From contig NZ_CP109067.1 in NCBI RefSeq assembly GCF_035917335.1, forward strand, positions 4,339,001-4,403,000: DNA of 64,000 nt, given 5' to 3'. Numbering within the stretch: the stretch's first letter is position 1; every line of letters starts with the position of its first letter. The notes under the pieces are model-generated. The model was not told the DNA's origin and did no database searches. It worked only from the letters and a program-made list of their open reading frames with translations. Below are positions 18,262-25,496 of this stretch, piece after piece. A program made the translations under genes and the position numbers. This DNA comes from Micromonospora sp. NBC_01813. Lineage in GTDB: Bacteria; Actinomycetota; Actinomycetes; Mycobacteriales; Micromonosporaceae.

Positions 18262-19482
18262 ATGCTTGACCCCGTGCGGATCACCTCGGCCCTTGTGGAC
18301 CCGGCGCTGCTCGACCTGCCCTGGTCGACACCGCTGGAGCAGTGGCCTGCCGATCACCTGGTGGCGCTGCCGCAGGGCATCTCCCGGCACATCGTCCGGT
18401 TCGTGCGACTCGCCGGCACCGTCTACGCGGTCAAGGAGACCGGCGAGCGGGTCGCCGAACGCGAATACGACCTGCTCCGCGCCCTGGAACGGATCGACTT
18501 CCCCGCCGTGGAGGCGGTCGCCATCGTCGCCGACCGCACCGACGCCGACGGCGAACCACTCGACCCGGTGCTGATCACCCGGCACCTGCAGTTCTCCCTG
18601 CCGTACCGGGCGCTGTTCTCCAACCAGCTACGCCCGGAGACCCTGGCCCGGCTGCTCGACGCGCTCGCCGCACTGATCGTCCGGATGCACCTGACCGGCT
18701 TCTTCTGGGGCGACTGCTCGCTGTCGAACACCCTGTTCCGCCGGGACGCGGGCGCGTTCGCCGCCTACCTCGTCGACGCCGAGACCGGGGCGCTGCGCCC
18801 CGCGCTGTCCAACGGCCAGCGCGGCGAGGACCTGGAGATCGCCCGGGTCAACATCTTCGGCGAGGCGCTCGACCTGCAGGCCGCCGGTCTGCTGCACGAG
18901 TCGATCGACCCGGAGACGGTCGCCGACGAGGTCGTCGCCCGCTACGAACGGCTCTGGCACGAGATCACCTACGAACAGCACGTCGAACGCGAGTCGCGGC
19001 ACGACATCGAACGGCGGATCCGCCGACTCAACGAACTCGGCTTCGACGTCGCCGAGGTCGCCATGTCGCTCGTCGACCGCGGCTCCTACCTGGTCCGCCC
19101 GAAGGTCGTTGACGCCGGCTACCACAGCCGCCGGCTGCTGCGGCTGACCGGCCTGGACGCCGAGGAGAACCAGGCCCGCCGGCTGCTCAACGACCTCGAC
19201 GCGTACCGGGCGGAGAGCGACCTCACCGACGAACAGCAGGCCTCACACCGCTGGCTGACCGAGGTGTTCGAGCCGGTGGTCCGGGCGGTGCCGGCCCACC
19301 TGCGCCGAAAGGTCGAGCCGTCGGAGCTGTTCGCCCAGGTCATCGAGCACCGGTGGCGGCTGTCCGAGCAGGCCGGGCGCGACGTCGGACTCGCCCCGGC
19401 CGTCCAGTCGTTCCTCGCCGACGTGCTGGTGCACTACCCCGACGAGCAGGCCGTACTCGGCGCCGAGGTGCCGGCCGCCTGA
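18262..19482 (+). CDS. DUF4032 domain protein, kinase-like fold
   Basis: A 406-residue cytoplasmic protein of the actinobacterial DUF4032 family. The N-terminal part resembles lipopolysaccharide/protein kinase folds: a possible ATP-binding Lys in YAVKETGERVAEREYDLLRAL, then a catalytic-loop-like LTGFFWGDCSLSNTLFRRD and a metal-binding-like LVDAETG. The C-terminal half carries the DUF4032-specific helical domain (HYSRRLLRLTGLDAEENQAR-type sequence, here HSRRLLRLTGLDAEENQA). The substrate is unknown. It converges with the channel-like gene, with nine bases between stops. Confidence 0.8.
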   Translation: MLDPVRITSALVDPALLDLPWSTPLEQWPADHLVALPQGISRHIVRFVRLAGTVYAVKETGERVAEREYDLLRALERIDFPAVEAVAIVADRTDADGEPLDPVLITRHLQFSLPYRALFSNQLRPETLARLLDALAALIVRMHLTGFFWGDCSLSNTLFRRDAGAFAAYLVDAETGALRPALSNGQRGEDLEIARVNIFGEALDLQAAGLLHESIDPETVADEVVARYERLWHEITYEQHVERESRHDIERRIRRLNELGFDVAEVAMSLVDRGSYLVRPKVVDAGYHSRRLLRLTGLDAEENQARRLLNDLDAYRAESDLTDEQQASHRWLTEVFEPVVRAVPAHLRRKVEPSELFAQVIEHRWRLSEQAGRDVGLAPAVQSFLADVLVHYPDEQAVLGAEVPAA

Positions 19483-19491
19483 CCGCCGGGG

Positions 19492-21243
19492 TCACACCGC
19501 CTGCTCCGGGTCGGCTGCCGGCTCAGACGCCTGCTTGAGCAGCCAACTCAGCCCGGACCGCCGGGCCACCACCGTGATCCGATCCCGGGCGTGCAGCCGG
19601 AAACCCGAACCCGGCAGCCAGATCGGCCCCGGCTCGCCGAAGTGGGCGAACGCGATGACCCGTACCCCCGGATTTGCCCCGGCGGCGGCGAGCGTCCGAC
19701 CGTCCAGCGCCGATCCGGCGGCGACGATCACCTCGGCGACCAGCAGGACGTGCCGGCCGACCGGGATCGTCGCGATCACCTCCCGGTCCATCAGCGCGGC
19801 GGCGAACGCCGGCGCCGCCAGGTAGGAGACGCTGCGCGAGATGCCGATGTTGAAGGTCCGCTGGATCCGGCCGGCGAACTCGCCGTCGAACAACCGCAGT
19901 ACGACGTGCACCTCGCTGTTGAGCTCCCGGGCGTAGAGAGCGGCCTGCAGGTTCGTCACGTCGTCGGTTGAGACGATCACCAACGCCCGGCAGGTCGCCA
20001 CCGACGCGCTGCGCAGGATCTCCTCCTGCGAGCCGTCACCGATGACGGTGAAGATGCCCAGCTGCCGGGCGACCGACACACCCCGCGCCTCCGGATCCTT
20101 GTCCACCCCGACCACCTCGACGCCGAGGTCGTGCAGCTGCCACATCACCCGGGTACCGACGTTGCCCAGCCCGACCACCACCACGTGACCGCCGCGTTCC
20201 GCCCGGGTCCGTTGGTCGGTCAACGCCAGCCGGGCGTTCACCACCCCGTCCACCACCGCAGCGGTCAGCAACGGGATCAACGCCAGCCCGGCCAGGCTCA
20301 ACACCACCTGCATGACCTGCACGGCGGCCGACTTGCCCAGATCCGGATCTGATCCGCTCAGCGTCATCACCACGGTCAGATAGACCGCCTGGGCGACACT
20401 GACCCCCTCCGCCCGGGACAGCAGCATCCCGAAGACCACCACCACGGCCAGTACGCCGATCGTCGCGATGCCGATCTTGCGGGTCGCGAAGGAGCGCAGC
20501 GCCCGCACCGGTTCCCGCCACACCCGGGCACGCTGGCGGGCCCGGGAGATGCGTCGCGCCGCCCGCACCGGACCAGCCTGCGCACCGACCGCCTCGGCCA
20601 GCACCAGATCGGCGCTGGCGGAATCGGCCGGCAGCACCCGGGGAGCGCTGGCGTCACGCAGATCCGCCAACCCGCAGATCACCTGCTCGGCCCGGACCTC
20701 GTCCCGCGCGGCAACATGCAAGGTGCGGCCGCCGTGACGGAAATGAGTCGGTGACACCACGCCCAGCGCCGCCGCGACGAACGCCGGGGCGGCCATCGAC
20801 GCGTCGGAGAGCACCTCGCAGTCGGCGAACAGCCGCTTCACCCGGTTGCCCAGCCGGGTGTTGAACATTCGCATCACCACCCGCAGGTTCGGCTCCACCT
20901 CCTGCGCGCAGAGCGCCGCGTTGATGTTGCCGACATCGTCCTGGGCCAGCAGCGCCAGACCCCGCGCACCGGCCAACCCGGCCAGCCGGAACGTGCGCTC
21001 GGTGAGCCGGTCGGCCCGCAGCAGCCGAACCCCCTTGATGGTGCGCATGTCGGGTCCGTCAGGCCGCAGCCGGGTCGGCACGATCACCGTCACCGCCGCG
21101 GACGCGGCCACCAACTCGTTGACCAGACGGAACGCCAGTGGATCCTGCCCACAGACCACGTAGTGCGGACGGTTGTCACCATTGCCCCGCAGCCGGCCGC
21201 CGACGACTCGACGGGCACGATCACGCCAAGGGTCGGCAGCCAT
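19492..21243 (-). CDS. Potassium-channel-like protein with two RCK/TrkA-N domains
   Basis: A 583-residue protein of the CASTOR/POLLUX-like ion channel group. A first TrkA-N/RCK domain begins HYVVCGQDPLAFRLVNEL. A central membrane part follows with a helix IGIATIGVLAVVVVFGMLL, a re-entrant segment VAQAVYLTVVMTLSGSDPD and a second helix. The second NAD-binding RCK domain has VVVVGLGNVGTRVMWQL and VVGVDKDPEA, then a TrkA-C-like domain. The filter-like TLSGSDPD differs from the usual TVGYG, so ion selectivity is uncertain. The start at 21243 (MAADPWRD) is preferred to a longer frame to 21315. The gene is divergent from the flavoprotein at 21371. Confidence 0.75.
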   Translation of the reverse strand: MAADPWRDRARRVVGGRLRGNGDNRPHYVVCGQDPLAFRLVNELVAASAAVTVIVPTRLRPDGPDMRTIKGVRLLRADRLTERTFRLAGLAGARGLALLAQDDVGNINAALCAQEVEPNLRVVMRMFNTRLGNRVKRLFADCEVLSDASMAAPAFVAAALGVVSPTHFRHGGRTLHVAARDEVRAEQVICGLADLRDASAPRVLPADSASADLVLAEAVGAQAGPVRAARRISRARQRARVWREPVRALRSFATRKIGIATIGVLAVVVVFGMLLSRAEGVSVAQAVYLTVVMTLSGSDPDLGKSAAVQVMQVVLSLAGLALIPLLTAAVVDGVVNARLALTDQRTRAERGGHVVVVGLGNVGTRVMWQLHDLGVEVVGVDKDPEARGVSVARQLGIFTVIGDGSQEEILRSASVATCRALVIVSTDDVTNLQAALYARELNSEVHVVLRLFDGEFAGRIQRTFNIGISRSVSYLAAPAFAAALMDREVIATIPVGRHVLLVAEVIVAAGSALDGRTLAAAGANPGVRVIAFAHFGEPGPIWLPGSGFRLHARDRITVVARRSGLSWLLKQASEPAADPEQAV

Positions 21244-21370
21244 GCCCGGATGGTAGCCATCGACGGCACGCGCGGGGTGCCCCAAAGCCCCCTGCGGCAC
21301 CCGGCCAACCGGCACACTGGACCAGTGCCGACCGGCACGCTGGACCGGTCAGCCGGCGGAAGGAGCAACC

Positions 21371-22909
21371 TTGGGACTGTCCCGAGCGGTCGGCCGGCTC
21401 CTCGGCGTACGGTCCGAACTGGTGCCGACCGACTCGGCCGGCACCGATCGGGTCGCCGCCGGCACCGACGCGTTGGTGGTCGGTGGCGGCATCGCCGGCA
21501 TGTCCGCGGCGATCGTCCTCGCCGAACGCGGCGTACGGGTGACAGTGCTCGAACGCGCCGCCCAACTCGGTGGCCGGCTCGCCAGCTGGCCGGAAACGCT
21601 CGACGACGGCACCGAGCAACCGGTCGACCACGGCTTCCACGCCTTCTTCCGCCAGTACTACAACTGGCGGGCGATCCTGCGCCGGGCCGACCCGGCGCTG
21701 CGGATGCTGCATCCGGTCGACGGCTATCCGGTGTGGTCGGCTCGGTGGCCGACGGAGGAGTTCGGCCGGCTGCCGACCACGCCGCCGCTGAGCCTGCTCG
21801 CGCTGCTGCTGCGCAGCCCGAGCCTGCGGCTACGCGAGCTGCGGACGATGGACCGGCAGGCCGCGCTGCCGCTGCTGGCCTACCATCCGGACCGGACGTA
21901 CGCGGAGCTCGACCGGCGTACCGCCGCCGACCTGCTGGACTCGCTGCGCCTGCCGGACCGGGCCCGCGCGATGCTGTTCGAGGTCTTCTCCCACTCGTTC
22001 TTCAACCACGAGCGGGACATGTCGGCCGCCGAGTTGGTGGCCAACTTCCACTTCTACTTCCTGGGCAACCCGGAAGGGCTCGGCTTCGACGCCCCGGATC
22101 TCGACTACGACACCGCCATCTGGCAGCCGCTGCTGGAGCATCTGCGCCGGCACGGCGGCCGGGTGGTCACCGGCGACGAGGTCCAGACGATCACGCCCCG
22201 GCGGGCCAACGGCTGGCAGGTACGGTGCGCCTCCGGCGCCGCGCACACCGCCCGGTACGTGGTGCTGGCCGTCGACCCGCCGGCGCTACGGACGTTGCTG
22301 ACCGACTCGCCCCGGTTGGCCGAGTCTGCGCCGGCCCTGGCCGACCAGGTCGACGGGTTGGGCGTCGGACCGCCGTACGCGGTCGCCCGGCTCTGGCTCG
22401 GCGGCGACGTCGCGCCCGACCGGCCGGTGTTCAGCGGGGTGTCACGCCAGCCGACCCTCGACTCGGTCACCCTCTACCACCGGCTGGAACAGCAGGCCCG
22501 CCGGTGGGCGCAACGCAGCCGGGGCGCGGTGCTGGAATTGCACGCGTACGCCTGCCCGGAGCAGACGCCGGCCGAGGTGCTCGCCGACCGGATGCGCACC
22601 GAGTTGGCGGCGCTCTGGCCGGAGGTGGCCGACCTGCCGGTGGTTCGCACGCAGGCGCGGGTGCAGGCGCAGGCGCCGGCGTTCGCACCGGGGGCGGCAG
22701 CGAACCGGCCCGGGGTGACGACCGACGCGGACGGGTTGTTCCTGGCCGGCGACGGGATCGGCACCGACCTGCCGAGCGCATTGATGGAGCGGGCCGCGGT
22801 GACCGGCATCCTCGCCGCGAACCACATCCTGCGCCGGGAAGGTGCGGCCACCGAGCCGCTGCGGACCATTCGACGGTACGGCCTACTCGCCCGGACATCG
22901 GACGAGTAG
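21371..22909 (+). CDS. FAD-dependent carotenoid-desaturase-like oxidoreductase (CrtU-like)
   Basis: A 512-residue flavoprotein of the phytoene desaturase/amine oxidase superfamily. The FAD-binding dinucleotide motif is ALVVGGGIAGMSAAIVLAERG, followed by VTVLERAAQLGGRL; the C-terminal FAD motif is GLFLAGDGIGTDLPSALMERAAVTG. The segment VDHGFHAFFRQYYNWRAIL is characteristic of the CrtU/isorenieratene-synthase-like branch. No other carotenoid gene is nearby, so the substrate is unsure. The TTG start at 21371 has an AGGAG site six bases upstream. The last codons lie inside a terminator-like hairpin. Confidence 0.75.
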   Translation: MGLSRAVGRLLGVRSELVPTDSAGTDRVAAGTDALVVGGGIAGMSAAIVLAERGVRVTVLERAAQLGGRLASWPETLDDGTEQPVDHGFHAFFRQYYNWRAILRRADPALRMLHPVDGYPVWSARWPTEEFGRLPTTPPLSLLALLLRSPSLRLRELRTMDRQAALPLLAYHPDRTYAELDRRTAADLLDSLRLPDRARAMLFEVFSHSFFNHERDMSAAELVANFHFYFLGNPEGLGFDAPDLDYDTAIWQPLLEHLRRHGGRVVTGDEVQTITPRRANGWQVRCASGAAHTARYVVLAVDPPALRTLLTDSPRLAESAPALADQVDGLGVGPPYAVARLWLGGDVAPDRPVFSGVSRQPTLDSVTLYHRLEQQARRWAQRSRGAVLELHAYACPEQTPAEVLADRMRTELAALWPEVADLPVVRTQARVQAQAPAFAPGAAANRPGVTTDADGLFLAGDGIGTDLPSALMERAAVTGILAANHILRREGAATEPLRTIRRYGLLARTSDE

Positions 22910-22918
22910 GCCGTACCG
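22874..22918. terminator. Stem-loop overlapping the flavoprotein stop codon
   Basis: Perfect 16-bp arms (22874-22889, CGGTACGGCCTACTCG, and 22903-22918) with a 13-base loop. The TAG stop of the upstream gene (22907-22909) lies in the right arm, so the last dozen codons form half of the hairpin. It separates this gene from the convergent gene ending at 22942 and probably terminates both. Confidence 0.6.
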
Positions 22919-22941
22919 CAGCAGTAGTCGGTGCGCCAGGC

Positions 22942-23646
22942 TCAGCTGGTCTGCTCGACCGCGTCCCGGATCTCGACGAGCGCGGCACCGGCTTCCGCAC
23001 CGGTGCTGAAGTAGAACACGTACAGCACCAGGGCACCGCGGCTCGACCAGACGCAGACCCCACCGGGGATGCCTTCGAGGTCGGCGTCGCCACACCGCGC
23101 GGTGCCGCCCTTCGGACCGGCGTCGACGTCGGTGATGTTGGTCATCCCGAGGCCCATCGCGTCGCCTTCGGTGGCGTCGGCCAGCTCCTGCTCCGGGTCG
23201 GCCATCACGCCGGAGACGCCGGCGATCATCACCAGGTTCTCCTGCTCGATGTCGCCGTAGAACGCGCCGATGGAGCTGGTCGACTCGGGCACGTCGGCCG
23301 CCAGCCCGGCGCCCATCTCCTCGGCGAGGCTCTGGAACTCGGGGTCGGCGTTGAGGTCGCGGCCGGCGATGGTGTCCGGGGTGACCAGGCGGGTCTGGGT
23401 CGCCTCGATGACCTCACCGACGGTGTCCCGGACCGCGAAGTAGGTGATGGCCGACCCGCCGATGCAGAGCAGCAGCACGACGGCGAGCACGATCAGGATG
23501 ATCTTGCCGGCCTTGGACTTCTTGGGCGGCGCGGCCATCGGCGCTACCGGCTGGCCGGGGTACGCCGGGTCCGGGGCGGCACCAGCCGGCGGCACCGGCT
23601 GCCCGCCAGGCGCACCCGGATACTGCGGCACAGAGGGGTCAGACAT
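22942..23646 (-). CDS. Membrane-anchored secreted unknown protein
   Basis: A 234-residue protein with a cytoplasmic Pro/Gly/Ala-rich head (about 1-43, PQYPGAPGGQPVPPAG), a single transmembrane segment (about 47-70, IILIVLAVVLLLCIGGSAITYFA) and an extracytoplasmic domain of about 160 residues. The outer domain has two Cys (GTARCGDADLEGIPGGVCVW) that could form a disulfide. This head-anchor-domain layout is common among actinobacterial envelope proteins of unknown function. It is single and monocistronic. It marks the left flank of the accessory region that follows. Confidence 0.75.
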   Translation of the reverse strand: MSDPSVPQYPGAPGGQPVPPAGAAPDPAYPGQPVAPMAAPPKKSKAGKIILIVLAVVLLLCIGGSAITYFAVRDTVGEVIEATQTRLVTPDTIAGRDLNADPEFQSLAEEMGAGLAADVPESTSSIGAFYGDIEQENLVMIAGVSGVMADPEQELADATEGDAMGLGMTNITDVDAGPKGGTARCGDADLEGIPGGVCVWSSRGALVLYVFYFSTGAEAGAALVEIRDAVEQTS

Positions 23647-23954
23647 GTTCTACCTACTCCTTGAAGAGGGCCCCCGTGGGCGCCTGTCGAAACAGGCAGC
23701 TTGGAGCTGGCTGGCAACCTGCTGTACGCAGGGCCGGCTGATGCTATCGGAGCCAGGCGACAAGAGGTCTGCCCCGGAAGGACGTTCGGGCTCGGATCAC
23801 CATCGAACCGTGACCTTGTGGGCCGACAGAGCCCCAGCCAAGTCTCCGTTGTCGACGACGCGTTCGCTCATCCCAAGCCCGCAGGCTGGTGGGCGCCGTT
23901 TCAACCCTTGGTCGTTGAGTGGCGCTCGGTCACGGGTTGGACTCTCGAGCGTCA

Positions 23955-23983
23955 TTGCGACCTTGGTTGGCCGGCGCTAGGCT
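23955..23983 (+). promoter_or_regulatory. Sigma70-like promoter, TTGCGA-N17-TAGGCT
   Basis: A -35 box TTGCGA (23955-23960) and -10 box TAGGCT (23978-23983) are separated by 17 bases in the 459-bp gap between the unknown membrane protein and the first GntR gene. No plus-strand gene starts downstream; a hairpin with a T tract follows within about 16 bases. The short transcript, if made, would point antisense to the GntR gene. The rest of 23647-24105 shows nothing recognisable. Confidence 0.45.
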
Positions 23984-23998
23984 CGGCGGCATACACCA

Positions 23999-24022
23999 CC
24001 CGGCCTCGAGGGGCCGGGTTTT
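23999..24022 (+). terminator. Intrinsic terminator, GC stem plus T tract
   Basis: Arms CCCGGCC (23999-24005) and GGCCGGG (24012-24018) with a six-base loop are followed by TTTTCTCTTT. This is one of the few classic Rho-independent terminators in the window. It sits about 15 bases after the promoter-like element at 23955-23983 and downstream of no plus-strand gene, so it may end a very short RNA or shield the region from read-through. Confidence 0.6.
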
Positions 24023-24105
24023 CTCTTTGGGCCGACTCTGCCAGGGCTGGTTCACGAGACCCATCCCCAGCCGGGCACGCAGTGGCACTGCAAAAGCGTC
24101 CACCG

Positions 24106-24324
24106 TTACTTCGACTCGGCCACGAAGACGCCGACTCCTTCGAGGGTCTCGGTCAGCCCGGTGGCACGCAGGATCATCATCGCCTTGCCGACGACGGTGT
24201 CCGACACGCCGTACTCGCGGCAGAGCTCGGATCGGCTTGGCAGCTTGGTGCCCGGTGGCCACTCGCCAGACTCGATCTTCGCTCGGAGTTCGTCGGCAAG
24301 AACTTGGTACTGCTGCTTGGGCAT
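24106..24324 (-). CDS. Small GntR-type winged-helix regulator
   Basis: A 72-residue protein that is only a GntR DNA-binding domain: YQVLADELRAKIESGEWPPG, TKLPSRSELCREYGVSDTVVGKAM, then wing GVGVFVAES. No effector domain follows. Such minimal GntR/Kor-like repressors are typical of actinomycete integrative elements and plasmids. The ATG at 24324 has a GGGGAG site five bases upstream. It follows the second GntR gene on the same strand at a gap of 138 bases. Confidence 0.8.
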   Translation of the reverse strand: MPKQQYQVLADELRAKIESGEWPPGTKLPSRSELCREYGVSDTVVGKAMMILRATGLTETLEGVGVFVAESK

Positions 24325-24462
24325 ACACACTCCCCGGATGGCATGCCCATTTGATCACGCCCTGGTTGCCGACCACGTCGATCTACTCGGGGAAGCTTCG
24401 CCGACGAACGATCTCCACAGTCCTCGTCCGTGACACGCCCCCGAGCATCGTGGCGAGTCCTG

Positions 24463-24738
24463 TCAGATTTCGAACTCCGGCTCGTCATCGTCGTCGTCGC
24501 CGTCGGGCAGCAGCCACCGGTCGCGGGGCTCGACAAAGGTGCCTTTGCCCTGGTGGCGCCGGACCAGCCGACGTGCTTCCAGCCGCACGAGCACCATTTT
24601 GATGGTCGTGGCACCGACCGTGTAGCGCTTGCTCATTTCGGCGATCGAGGGCAGCTTCTCCCCCGGCTTGAGCCGGCCGCTGACGATCGCGGCGGCGTAG
24701 GCATCCGAAATCCGGACATAGTCGGGCTGCGTGGGCAA
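24463..24738 (-). CDS. Small GntR-type regulator, divergent from DivIVA-like operon
   Basis: A 91-residue protein with a GntR winged helix (YVRISDAYAAAIVSGRLKPG, EKLPSIAEMSKRYTVGATTIKMVL, wing HQGKGTFVEP) and a short acidic tail (DGDDDDDEPEFEI). The TTG start at 24738 has a perfect AAGGAG site six bases upstream; the longer frame to 24807 would run through the promoter/operator. It is divergent from the DivIVA-like gene, and the palindrome at 24804-24828 between them is its most likely binding site, so it probably represses that operon and perhaps itself. Confidence 0.8.
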   Translation of the reverse strand: MPTQPDYVRISDAYAAAIVSGRLKPGEKLPSIAEMSKRYTVGATTIKMVLVRLEARRLVRRHQGKGTFVEPRDRWLLPDGDDDDDEPEFEI

Positions 24739-24800
24739 TTGAGTCTCCTTGCACGGCAACCCGATTCGATCACGAAACACGTGACTGCGACAAGGACTCG

Positions 24801-24832
24801 TTGACATAGGCGGCTTAGCCGCCTATGTTTTT
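24801..24832 (+). promoter_or_regulatory. Promoter coinciding with a 25-bp palindromic operator
   Basis: A consensus -35 TTGACA (24801-24806), 17-base spacer and -10 TATGTT (24824-24829) overlap a perfect palindrome at 24804-24828 with 11-bp arms (ACATAGGCGGC, spacer TTA). A protein bound to the palindrome would cover the whole promoter. Divergent GntR genes lie on one side, the DivIVA-like operon on the other. The T run after the right arm also makes it terminator-like, but the matched promoter boxes favour an operator. A leader of about 250 bases with no convincing gene follows before 25092. Confidence 0.65.
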
Positions 24833-25091
24833 GGCGAGCACTCCTTGCACGGCAGCTTGGGGCGCTCACCTCCGGTCGGGGCGTGCAGCGAGTCATGCCG
24901 TTGGGCGTCCCGGCCCCGAAAGTTTGCCCTGGTCGCCGTACCGCCAAGGAAGGCTGCGGCGATTGGCGGCAGGGGTGGCCCCGCCGGCAACGGCAAGCGG
25001 CAGGGCCACCCCATCCACCCGTACCCGGCACCGGGCACTACCCGCACCACAAACGAGCGAGGCAGACCACCGCCAAGGGGAGGAACACGTG

Positions 25092-25496
25092 ATGCGAGAG
25101 CTCTGGCGACGCTGGCGACTACGCCGGCAACGACGCAAGATGGCGACCACACCGCCGGCCACCTGGCCGAACGGCGGCGGCAACGGCGTCTACCGGGCAC
25201 CCGGCAGCACCGCTGGCCGCAACCAGCGGGCGGCGGCGTACCGGCCGATCCGGCCCTGGCAGATCCGCAGCCAGCGCTTCCCGACGGTCAGCCGACGCGG
25301 CGGCGGCCGCGGCCTGGACCCCGCCGAAGTCGCCGCGTTCCTCGACCGCGTCGCCCACGACCTCGGCATCCTGTACGCCGAGCTGGACCGCACGTGGGAG
25401 CAGAACGACCGGATCAAGGACGCGTTGCGCCGCTGGCAGTCCACCCAGGCAACCCTGAGCCAGTCCAGCGCCTACCCGGCGGGCGCGCACCGGTGA
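25092..25496 (+). CDS. DivIVA-like domain protein of accessory module
   Basis: A 134-residue protein with a very basic N-terminus (WRRWRLRRQRRK) and a C-terminal DivIVA-like segment (GLDPAEVAAFLDRVAHDLGI, then LYAELDRTWEQNDRIKDALRRW). DivIVA N-domains bind curved membranes and the rest usually forms a coiled coil, which is nearly absent here, so this may be an adaptor rather than a polar scaffold. AAGGGGAGG precedes the start; a GTG three bases upstream is an alternative. It overlaps the next gene by four bases (GTGA). Confidence 0.7.
   Translation: MRELWRRWRLRRQRRKMATTPPATWPNGGGNGVYRAPGSTAGRNQRAAAYRPIRPWQIRSQRFPTVSRRGGGRGLDPAEVAAFLDRVAHDLGILYAELDRTWEQNDRIKDALRRWQSTQATLSQSSAYPAGAHR

Noticed and set aside
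23795-23830. Fragment ATCGAACCG resembling another tRNA-Thr attachment copy left of the GntR genes
   Set aside because: Only about ten bases match; the flanks do not continue the tRNA T arm, so a third att site cannot be claimed.
24883-25092. Possible 69-residue basic protein in the leader before the DivIVA-like gene
   Set aside because: GTG start without a clear ribosome site and no recognisable motif; could be a leader peptide, but support is too weak.
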